Source: CBFDBT01 sp965603115 (GTDB lineage: Bacteria > Pseudomonadota > Alphaproteobacteria > Sphingomonadales > Kordiimonadaceae). From it: a stretch of DNA of 5,058 nt. The translations under genes were made by a program, and so were the position numbers. The notes under the pieces are model-generated. The model was not told the DNA's origin. It ran no database searches and was given only the letters and a program-made list of their open reading frames with translations. The DNA lies in NCBI GenBank assembly GCA_965603115.1, contig CBFDBT010000187.1, positions 1 through 5,058 of the forward strand, given 5' to 3'. This document shows, in pieces, positions 1-5,058 of the stretch (position 1 is the first letter of the stretch; every line of letters starts with the position of its first letter).

Positions 1-390
1 TTTTTCTGCATAAAGCAGACTAAGGGTGCTGCCCCACGACCCACCAAAGACGATCCACTGGTCGATGCCCAAGTGATGTCTGATCATTTCCATGTCTTGA
101 ACGAGATGCCATGTGGTGTTTTTATGTAAACTGGCATGGGGGCGGCTACGACCACAGCCCCGTTGGTCAAAAAGGATGATTCGGTATTTATCTGGATCAA
201 AATAGCGCCGTTGCATGGGAGATGTGCCACCACCAGGGCCGCCGTGAACAAAAATAACAGGAATTCCATCCCGTTTCCCGGACTGTTCCACATAGATATG
301 ATGGTCGTCTCCGGTGTCTAAGTGCTCACCTGACCATGCTTCTATCGCAGGATAGAGGCTACGTTTTATAGTTGTGGGTGATTTTGGCAC
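1..390 (-). CDS. pip: Prolyl iminopeptidase (family S33 alpha/beta hydrolase), N-terminal part, cut by window edge
   Basis: Prolyl iminopeptidase is a cytoplasmic serine peptidase that removes N-terminal proline from peptides. Exactly 130 codons are visible, reading from position 390 down to 1 without a stop. The oxyanion-hole motif HGGPGGG is at residues 49-55, the DQRGCGRS motif typical of this family at 75-82, and the nucleophile elbow GGSWGS at 116-121, making Ser118 the catalytic serine. The catalytic Asp and His and the cap domain lie beyond the window; full-length proteins are usually a little over 300 residues. The start is GTG at 388-390: the same frame has a TAG at 424-426, no other usable start lies between, and AGGAAG sits 6 nt upstream of the GTG. 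The next Met is residue 59, after the first motif, so it cannot be the start. The gene is divergent from the lipid-transport operon, and nothing suggests a functional link. The three motifs in correct order and spacing make the family call secure. Confidence 0.93.
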   Translation of the reverse strand, partial: MPKSPTTIKRSLYPAIEAWSGEHLDTGDDHHIYVEQSGKRDGIPVIFVHGGPGGGTSPMQRRYFDPDKYRIILFDQRGCGRSRPHASLHKNTTWHLVQDMEMIRHHLGIDQWIVFGGSWGSTLSLLYAEK

Positions 391-396
391 TTTTGG

Positions 397-402
397 CTTC
401 CT
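397..402 (-). promoter_or_regulatory. Ribosome binding site of the prolyl iminopeptidase gene
   Basis: AGGAAG on the minus strand lies 6 nt before the GTG at 388-390. It decides the start, because there is no ATG in this part of the frame and an in-frame stop lies only 11 codons upstream of the GTG. Confidence 0.6.
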
Positions 403-422
403 CGCAAATATTTCTTGGCAAG

Positions 423-452
423 ACTATACAGGCATCTGTGCCTAGAGTCCAA
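423..452 (-). promoter_or_regulatory. Candidate sigma-70 type promoter for the prolyl iminopeptidase gene
   Basis: On the minus strand, TTGGAC (447-452) is followed after 18 nt by TATAGT (423-428), which matches five of six positions of the TATAAT -10 box. Transcription would begin near 416, giving a leader of roughly 26 nt before the GTG at 390. The -35 box is only a partial match, and no promoter model was run. The spacer contains the short inverted repeat at 430-443. Confidence 0.45.
430..443. repeat. Short perfect inverted repeat AGGCA-N4-TGCCT in the divergent promoter region
   Basis: Two 5-bp arms (430-434 and 439-443) are separated by TCTG. The repeat sits inside the spacer of the candidate minus-strand promoter, where a bound regulator could block it. 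Arms this short also arise by chance, and no regulator gene is adjacent, so an operator role is speculation. Confidence 0.3.
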
Positions 453-459
453 ATTCATC

Positions 460-488
460 TTGGCAATAGCTCTTTGTGCTAATAGGCT
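460..488 (+). promoter_or_regulatory. Weak candidate promoter for the lipid-transport operon
   Basis: TTGGCA (460-465) is followed after 17 nt by TAGGCT (483-488). Spacing is ideal and the -35 is reasonable, but the -10 matches the consensus at only three of six positions. Transcription would start near 495, about 20 nt before the ATG at 516. Some promoter is needed here because the gene upstream is divergent, but this exact placement is uncertain. Confidence 0.3.
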
Positions 489-515
489 TATGCAACATTC
501 AAGTTTGGGGACGCT

Positions 516-1664
516 ATGCTAAGCGAACAAGACGACATTTGTACGGAAGGCTTTCTCTCATTCAAAGAAGAAGAGGGACAGTACCGCCTGTCTCTTTGTG
601 GTAACTGGTGTTATGATAATGCTGCAGTTCTGGATGCTTTAATTAAAGCTTTAGACCCTGAGCATAAAGGCGTTTCTATCATTGACTGCTCATCGCTGAT
701 GTTACTGGACACGGCGGGGGCTATCCTCATTCGACGTTTGACCATTGTTTTAAGCAAATGCGGCATGGTGATGCGCGCGGGGCTAAGCTCTAAGCACGAA
801 AAGCTATTAGCTCAGGTTGAGGGGCAATTTGAACGTGTTCGCATTCAAGAGGACGAAGGCAATCTCTTTTTAGACATGCTCGCTGAAATGGGGGCTTATA
901 CAGAAACAGTAGTCACAGCCTTTGGCCGCCTTATCGGTTTTGTAGGTCTTGTTTTAAATCGTACATTTCAACTCTTTTGGCATCCAAAAAGATTAAGGAT
1001 TGCACCGCTTGTACATCAAATCGAACTTGTTGGACTAAGGGCTTTGGGCATTGTAGGGCTTATTTCGTTTTTGATTGGGGCCGTAATGGTTAGCCAAAGC
1101 GCCGTACAGCTCGAAAAATTTAACGCCACTATTTTTGTCGTTGATCTTGTTGGTATTTCTCAACTTAGAGAGCTTGGGGTGTTGTTAACAGCCATCATTA
1201 TAGCGGGTCGATCAGGTAGTGCTTTTACGGCCCAAATTGGCTCTATGAAGCTCCGTGAGGAAATCGATGCCATGCACACACTCGGCATGCACCATATAGA
1301 TGTTCTTGTTATCCCGCGGTTCTTAGCACTGCTCATTGCTTTGCCGATTTTAACATTTTTTGCCGATATTATAGGCTTGGTTGGCGGGGCGGCCCTAGCG
1401 TGGGCGCAGCTTGATATCGTGCCAACAACTTTCGTAATGCGCTTATCGGAAGCCATTGAACTTAATACTTTTTTAGTGGGCATGATTAAGGCGCCTTTCT
1501 TTGCAGCCGTAATTGCCATCACTGCCTGCTATCACGGGCTTCTCGTTGAAGGAAGTTCTGATAGTGTTGGAGAGCATACAACCTTATCGGTGGTGCAATC
1601 GATATTTATGGTGATCGCCATGGATGCTTTTTTTGCGGTCTTTTTTACTGCGGTGGACATGTAA
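516..1664 (+). CDS. mlaE: MlaE-family lipid ABC transporter permease with fused N-terminal STAS (MlaB-like) domain
   Basis: This is the inner-membrane permease of an MCE-type lipid transporter, 382 residues against about 260 for stand-alone MlaE. Residues about 15-120 form a STAS-like domain; the stretch around 56-72 ends in the typical DTAG (65-68), the region matching the conserved STAS loop. In E. coli this role belongs to the separate protein MlaB, which binds the ATPase. The MlaE/permease domain starts near 130, with hydrophobic helices around 173-193, 205-231, 263-297, 317-343 and 357-380. Its signature region is at 218-257: RELG, then AGRSGSAFTAQIGSM (230-244), then EEIDAMHTLG (248-257), the segment that faces the ATPase. 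The ATG at 516 is the only plausible start: an in-frame TAG lies at 483-485 with no start codon between. The Shine-Dalgarno (GGGGA, 507-511) is modest. The stop overlaps the ATPase start. Substrate is presumed phospholipid by family; mlaE is used as a family label. Confidence 0.9.
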   Translation: MLSEQDDICTEGFLSFKEEEGQYRLSLCGNWCYDNAAVLDALIKALDPEHKGVSIIDCSSLMLLDTAGAILIRRLTIVLSKCGMVMRAGLSSKHEKLLAQVEGQFERVRIQEDEGNLFLDMLAEMGAYTETVVTAFGRLIGFVGLVLNRTFQLFWHPKRLRIAPLVHQIELVGLRALGIVGLISFLIGAVMVSQSAVQLEKFNATIFVVDLVGISQLRELGVLLTAIIIAGRSGSAFTAQIGSMKLREEIDAMHTLGMHHIDVLVIPRFLALLIALPILTFFADIIGLVGGAALAWAQLDIVPTTFVMRLSEAIELNTFLVGMIKAPFFAAVIAITACYHGLLVEGSSDSVGEHTTLSVVQSIFMVIAMDAFFAVFFTAVDM

Positions 1665-2461
1665 TGGCCGAGAAAAAAGAAGATATGCCAGAAACTGTTA
1701 TAAAAGTCAGGGGACTGGAAACTGGCTTTGGGGATGTCACCATCCATAAAGATCTTGACCTTGATGTTAAACGTGGAGAAATCATTGGCATTGTAGGTGG
1801 GTCTGGAAGCGGGAAAACGGTGCTTTTGAAAGCCATTATTGGATTGCTGCCTATCAGGGCTGGCAAGGTAGAGATTAATGGTCGTGATCAATCTAAAATG
1901 ACAACTGACGAGGAGCAACTCGCTCGACGCGATTGGGGGATTATGTTTCAAGATGGTGCCCTTTTCTCGTCGCTAACCGTTGCGCAAAATGCTCAAGTCC
2001 CCATGCGCGAGCATTATAAACTTGGTCAGGGCTTGATGGATGACATCACCACATGTAAGGTGAAAATGGTTGGGTTGCCGCGAGATGCTGCCCCAAAGTT
2101 ACCATCGGATTTGTCGGGTGGAATGCGAAAACGGGCGTCACTTGCGCGGGCTTTGGCGCTCGACCCTGAGATTTTGTTTCTCGATGAGCCAACAGCTGGT
2201 CTGGATCCAATTGGAGCTGCAGCTTTCGATCAGCTTATTCTGGATTTGAGGGAAGCTCTTGATTTAACCGTCTTTCTTGTTACCCATGATCTTGACACAC
2301 TTTATACTATTTGTGATCGTGTGGCAGTGCTTGGGGAAAATAAAATTTTAAAGGCAGCGCCCATTAAAGAATTGCTTGATGTGGACAATGATTGGATTCA
2401 GGAATACTTTAAAGGTCCGCGTGCTCGCGCAGTGGGCATCAGTAGCGAGAGCGGAAAATAG
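1664..2461 (+). CDS. mlaF: MlaF-like ATPase of the lipid ABC transporter
   Basis: This cytoplasmic nucleotide-binding subunit powers the permease encoded just upstream. All ABC motifs are present and intact in its 265 residues: Walker A GGSGSGKT at 45-52, Q-loop Gln96 in MFQDGALFSSLTV (94-106, very characteristic of MlaF/Ttg2A-type ATPases), signature LSGGM at 150-154, Walker B ILFLDEP at 170-176 with catalytic Glu175, D-loop GLDP at 179-182, and H-loop His208. Length is close to E. coli MlaF (about 270). The ATG shares its A with the permease stop in a TAATG junction, and GGTGGA lies 6 nt upstream, which points to translational coupling and matched subunit amounts. The C-terminal tail (about 245-265) follows the short helix DNDWIQEYFK; in E. 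coli the MlaF C-terminus contributes to dimer contacts, but equivalence here is not shown. An active ATPase is expected. Confidence in the family is high; the exact substrate is unknown. Confidence 0.94.
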   Translation: MAEKKEDMPETVIKVRGLETGFGDVTIHKDLDLDVKRGEIIGIVGGSGSGKTVLLKAIIGLLPIRAGKVEINGRDQSKMTTDEEQLARRDWGIMFQDGALFSSLTVAQNAQVPMREHYKLGQGLMDDITTCKVKMVGLPRDAAPKLPSDLSGGMRKRASLARALALDPEILFLDEPTAGLDPIGAAAFDQLILDLREALDLTVFLVTHDLDTLYTICDRVAVLGENKILKAAPIKELLDVDNDWIQEYFKGPRARAVGISSESGK

Positions 2462-2466
2462 AGGGA
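2461..2466 (+). promoter_or_regulatory. Ribosome binding site of the MCE protein gene
   Basis: GAGGGA begins on the last base of the ATPase stop codon and lies 7 nt before the GTG at 2474. It supports GTG as the start: the preceding in-frame codons back to the stop contain no alternative, and the first internal Met (residue 19) falls inside the membrane anchor. Confidence 0.6.
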
Positions 2467-2473
2467 TTTAAAG

Positions 2474-3430
2474 GTGGAAACAAGAGCACATCATTTATTA
2501 ATTGGTAGTTTTGTTCTCATTGCTTTGATGGGGCTGGCTGCTTTTGCTATATGGGTCGCCAAGGTTGATATAGACTCCGACTATGTTGACTATGATATTT
2601 ATTTTCAAGGGTCTGTTGCTGGTCTGTATAAAGATGGAACGGTCTTTTATTTGGGAATTCCGATTGGAAAAATAACTAAAATTGCTTTGTCGCCTGACGA
2701 CCCCCGCGAGGTGCTAACAACAATTCGTGTACGCAATGAAGTTCCTGTGCTTGAAGGAAGCCGCGCTGTTCTTGAGGTGCAAGGCTTGACAGGAATAGCC
2801 TATATTGAACTTAGAGGGGGAGAGCCAGGAAGTCCACCGCTCCTACCAAAAGAGGGTCAAGAGCGCGCCGTTATTCTTACAGAATTTTCCCCCTTTCAAG
2901 AATTATTGCAAGAAACGCCAAACCTTGTGAATGAAACCATTTTAACAGTAGCGAGTATTCGCCGTGTCTTTAATGAAGAAAACGCAAAAAACATCGATGA
3001 AATTTTGAGCAATGCCAATCAACTATCATCTGATTTGGTTGTTGCTACGGGCAAGCTTGATTACACGATAGGTGAGATTAACGCTATGCTAGACAAGGTT
3101 GATGAAGCGTCGCTGGCCGTAGATGATTTTGCGACCACAGGCAAGGCGTTCTTCGATGAAAATAGCGACGAGCTTGTGGCCGAATTTAAAGCCACAACGC
3201 AAAGTGCTACAAAATTACTTACGCGCATTGATGGTCTGGTAGCGTCTAATGAAGATGCAATATCTGGTTTTACCAACGGCACGTTGCCTGAAGTGAGCCG
3301 GATGGTTCAAGATCTGCGCCATGCCTCGCAAGCCCTAGAGGCTATCACACGTAAACTGGAAGAAAATCCATCGGGATTTTTGCTGGGTAAAAGTGCGCCG
3401 GGTTATAAACCTTCAGCGGATAAGGAGTAG
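2474..3430 (+). CDS. mlaD: MlaD-like MCE-domain protein, membrane-anchored, with long helical C-terminus
   Basis: This is the periplasmic MCE subunit, expected to form a ring (a hexamer in E. coli MlaD) that carries lipid from or to the permease. A short N-terminus (METRAHH) is followed by one membrane helix at about 8-29, then a single MCE domain at about 38-116 that includes SVAGLYKDGTVFYLGIPIGKI-type sequence at 47-67 and the strand EVQGLTGIAYIELRGG near 101-116. Residues about 140-296 are almost entirely predicted helix, rich in Ala, Glu, Asp and Leu. The tail has ENPSGFLLGK (297-306), a motif often seen at the end of such proteins. At 318 residues it is far longer than E. coli MlaD (183), mainly through the helical part, which could form a coiled-coil tube beyond the ring. 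The start is GTG at 2474. The gene is in the same reading frame as the ATPase, 12 bp after its TAG, and ends with tandem stops TAG TAA. Confidence 0.9.
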   Translation: METRAHHLLIGSFVLIALMGLAAFAIWVAKVDIDSDYVDYDIYFQGSVAGLYKDGTVFYLGIPIGKITKIALSPDDPREVLTTIRVRNEVPVLEGSRAVLEVQGLTGIAYIELRGGEPGSPPLLPKEGQERAVILTEFSPFQELLQETPNLVNETILTVASIRRVFNEENAKNIDEILSNANQLSSDLVVATGKLDYTIGEINAMLDKVDEASLAVDDFATTGKAFFDENSDELVAEFKATTQSATKLLTRIDGLVASNEDAISGFTNGTLPEVSRMVQDLRHASQALEAITRKLEENPSGFLLGKSAPGYKPSADKE

Positions 3431-3436
3431 TAAGCG

Positions 3437-4063
3437 ATGAAAATGCCATCAGTAAAATTACCTCATACACTGCTTGCCGCCAGTTTGTTGTTAAGCGCGT
3501 GCGGGCCTTTGATCGAAATTGGCGATGGCGGGGCCCCACCAACCCTATATTCCATTCAACCCTCTATCAGTGATGAGGTCTTCAGTGACGGTCTGGTTAT
3601 TTATGTGAGCGAACCTTTGTTGCCGGGCGAATCTGTTGGCAACCGCATTGCTGTGCGCACGGACGATTTTGAGTTAAAATTTCTCAAAGGAGGCCGCTGG
3701 TCAGAGCCATTTAGGATGATGTTGCACCGCTACTTTGTGGGCGCTTTGTCTGGCAGCGTAGAAGCGCAAGTCGTAGGCGCTGGGTCTCTTGATATTCGCG
3801 CTGACTGTAGATTGTCGATTAATTTTCAACGTTTTGACTATGAGGCTAAATCCGAGAGGATTGTCGCTCAAGCCACAGCGAGACTATCGTCGCTCAAAAA
3901 AGGAAACTTGCTGGATAGTAAGATAATAAATGTTTCAGCGGATGTATCTTCTGACCGGAGCGACAAGATTGTTGCTGGATATAATCAAGCAGCTGACAAG
4001 GTATCATCGACATTGAGCCTATGGCTTAAAGATGCTCTTCCCGCATGTGGGGACGTTGATTAA
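3437..4063 (+). CDS. ABC-type transport auxiliary lipoprotein (PqiC/YmbA-like)
   Basis: This small lipoprotein (208 residues) matches the auxiliary component found beside MCE transporters and resembles PqiC. A lipoprotein signal peptide runs to residue 21: basic MKMPSVK, hydrophobic TLLAASLLL, then lipobox LSAC with lipidated Cys22. Residues after it are Gly-Pro, not Asp, which favours sorting to the outer membrane. Family marks are TLYSIQP (36-42), NRIAVRTDDFELKFL (69-83) with GGRWSEPFRMML (85-96), an amphipathic stretch RYFVGAL (98-104), and a C-terminal helix (about 180-200). Besides Cys22 there are exactly two cysteines, Cys124 and Cys204, which could pair in the periplasm. AAGGAG (3422-3427) lies 9 nt before the ATG; the in-frame Met3 at 3443 is a less well spaced alternative. 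The gene is 6 bp after the MCE gene stop and last in the operon. Its last 38 bp overlap the convergent transporter gene. Its likely role is an outer-membrane docking partner for the MCE protein. Confidence 0.85.
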   Translation: MKMPSVKLPHTLLAASLLLSACGPLIEIGDGGAPPTLYSIQPSISDEVFSDGLVIYVSEPLLPGESVGNRIAVRTDDFELKFLKGGRWSEPFRMMLHRYFVGALSGSVEAQVVGAGSLDIRADCRLSINFQRFDYEAKSERIVAQATARLSSLKKGNLLDSKIINVSADVSSDRSDKIVAGYNQAADKVSSTLSLWLKDALPACGDVD

Positions 4064-5058
4064 TATCCCACATGGCCCAGCCGATGATGATAACACCAAA
4101 TGCTCCAATCATCATGAAGGGTGTGATGGGTGTATAATATTCAAATAAGCCACCAGCCATTAAAGGCCCGATAACCCGGCCAAGAGAGCTGAGGCCTTGC
4201 GACAATCCAAGCGCGGTTCCCTGAAGATTACTCGGGGTTCGTTTTGATATTAAAGCATTGAGGGCTGGGAATGTGAAAGTGAGACCAGCATAAATAAGAG
4301 GCAATGCAATGAAAGCCTGATAAGGTCCCGGCTCTAGCATTAGCATTATACAGCCGATCATTTGAATGACATTGCCAATGGCGAGTGTTTTGGCTTCACC
4401 AAATTTACGAAACATAGGACCCACGGCAGATGATTGGATAACCGCAATAATAATACCAGCCGCCATAAGCAAAAACCCAACTTCAACCTGACTCCAGCCA
4501 AGCACAGCTTGTGCCCACCAAGGCGAGATGCTGAAGCTGGAGCTTTGGGCCATGGATGACACCACAACAATCATTAAGACAAAAAGGTTGGCGTAGGGCA
4601 GTATAATCAATTTGTAGGCATCTCGGGCTGGGACTTTAACCTTGTTTAGTGACGCATCTTCTTTTGGTTTGGTTTCAGGGAACCACATGTACGTCAGCGA
4701 CAGGGCTATAAAGCTGGCCCCAGCAGAAACCAAAGCAGGGAGCATGATGCTTGGAGCATGAGGATCTCCTGATAGTGTACCCCCAATGGCGGGCCCCATG
4801 GCAAATCCAAAACCAAAAGCTGCGCCAACCATGCCGAGGGCTTTACCCCGCTCCTGTGGTGTTGTCAGGTCAGCGGTTGCTGCCATGGCTATACCTACAT
4901 TGCCTGCCATTAACCCTGCAAAGCCACGCGCTAAAAAGAGCATTTCCAAACTGTCGGCAAAGGCAAGTAATATATAAGCCACAACACTACCAAAAAAGGT
5001 GGCAATAAGCGTTGGCCGCCGCCCGATTTTATCTGACAAACGCCCCCAAAGAGGTCCG
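4026..5058 (-). CDS. MFS drug/proton antiporter of the DHA1 (TetA/MdtG-like) type, C-terminal part, cut by window edge
   Basis: This is an inner-membrane secondary transporter, probably an exporter using the proton gradient. The visible 343 codons run from 5057 down to the TAA at 4026-4028. They open inside MFS motif A, GPLWGRLSDKIGRRP, the loop between helices 2 and 3, so helices 1-2 and about 50-60 residues are missing. An apparent TTG start at 5037-5039 is just the Leu of this motif. Helix 5 carries motif C of drug antiporters, GFGFAMGPAIGG (visible residues 82-93). The central cytoplasmic loop is at about 127-147 (PETKPKED onward), and about ten hydrophobic helices are visible in all. The second half repeats the pattern with QGTALGLSQGLSSLGRVIGP (279-298) before helix 11. 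Substrate cannot be read from the sequence; sugar or metabolite export is also possible, and the gene alone does not imply antibiotic resistance. It is convergent with the lipid-transport operon, ending inside the lipoprotein gene. Confidence 0.88.
   Translation of the reverse strand, partial: GPLWGRLSDKIGRRPTLIATFFGSVVAYILLAFADSLEMLFLARGFAGLMAGNVGIAMAATADLTTPQERGKALGMVGAAFGFGFAMGPAIGGTLSGDPHAPSIMLPALVSAGASFIALSLTYMWFPETKPKEDASLNKVKVPARDAYKLIILPYANLFVLMIVVVSSMAQSSSFSISPWWAQAVLGWSQVEVGFLLMAAGIIIAVIQSSAVGPMFRKFGEAKTLAIGNVIQMIGCIMLMLEPGPYQAFIALPLIYAGLTFTFPALNALISKRTPSNLQGTALGLSQGLSSLGRVIGPLMAGGLFEYYTPITPFMMIGAFGVIIIGWAMWDINQRPHMREEHL

Larger units (their letters stand above)
413..466. repeat. 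Two copies of the 9-bp direct repeat TCTTGGCAA
   Basis: Identical 9-mers lie at 413-421 and 458-466, 45 bp apart. The first copy continues into an 11-bp palindrome, TCTTG-G-CAAGA (413-423), near the predicted start of the minus-strand transcript. The second contains the candidate -35 box of the plus-strand operon. The repetition is directly visible; use as a binding site is inferred only from position. Confidence 0.35.

Noticed and set aside
84..321. Short open frames on both strands inside the first 390 bp
   Set aside because: They overlap the prolyl iminopeptidase frame, which carries three family motifs in order; the short frames show no recognisable motif.
1160..1951. Minus-strand open frames opposite the permease and ATPase genes
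   Set aside because: They are antisense to well-supported domains with intact motifs, show no family features and have no convincing ribosome binding sites.
3893..3906. A run of A (T-run on the minus strand) as a terminator for the MFS gene
   Set aside because: There is no stable GC-rich hairpin just upstream of the T-run on the minus strand, and it lies within the lipoprotein coding sequence over 100 bp past the MFS stop.
4751..5008. Plus-strand open frames opposite the MFS gene
   Set aside because: They are antisense shadows of a transmembrane protein gene, with no recognisable domain.
4026..5039. A complete MFS gene starting at TTG 5037-5039
   Set aside because: The frame continues upstream to the window edge with GPLWGR, completing MFS motif A; the TTG is an internal Leu and the true start is beyond the window.
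4026..5058. Calling the MFS gene a tetracycline-resistance determinant
   Set aside because: Motifs A and C place it among DHA1 antiporters but do not identify a substrate; the N-terminus is missing and there is no TetR-type regulator in the window.
1..5058. A mobile element, CRISPR array, toxin-antitoxin pair or phage remnant
   Set aside because: No transposase, integrase, long terminal repeats, spaced repeats or unusual small gene pairs are visible; genes are compact and conserved in type throughout.

Overview
The window looks like ordinary chromosomal DNA from a Gram-negative bacterium, most likely an alphaproteobacterium. It carries an MCE-type (Mla-like) lipid ABC transporter whose permease has an N-terminal STAS domain, followed by an auxiliary outer-membrane-type lipoprotein. 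This STAS-permease / ATPase / MCE protein / lipoprotein order is common in Alphaproteobacteria. Base composition is moderate, not GC-rich, and appears even across the genes. The taxonomic call is inference from gene content only; there is no rRNA or marker gene.

Layout: (1) 1-390, minus strand: the first 130 codons of a prolyl iminopeptidase (alpha/beta hydrolase, family S33), cut by the left edge. (2) 391-515: a 125-bp divergent promoter region holding a fairly good minus-strand promoter candidate, a weaker plus-strand one, and several short repeats. (3) 516-4063, plus strand: a tight four-gene operon made of an mlaE-like permease with fused STAS (MlaB-like) domain, an mlaF-like ATPase, an mlaD-like MCE protein and a PqiC-type lipoprotein. 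Junctions are a 1-bp TAATG overlap, a 12-bp gap and a 6-bp gap. (4) 4026-5058, minus strand: the C-terminal 343 codons of a DHA1-type MFS exporter, convergent with the operon and overlapping the lipoprotein gene by 38 bp; its N-terminus lies beyond the right edge.

The four operon products should form one envelope machine. The ATPase and the STAS domain sit on the cytoplasmic side, the permease is in the inner membrane, the MCE protein is anchored there and extends into the periplasm, and the lipoprotein is predicted to sit in the outer membrane. By analogy with Mla and Pqi systems the cargo is phospholipid or another hydrophobic molecule moved between membranes; the sequence does not show substrate or direction. 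No MlaC-like periplasmic carrier gene is present in the cluster.

I see no mobile element, CRISPR array, RNA gene or clearly undescribed system. The points most worth a second look are the hybrid Mla/Pqi architecture, the long helical tail of the MCE protein, the overlapping convergent 3' ends, and the repeat-rich divergent promoter region.
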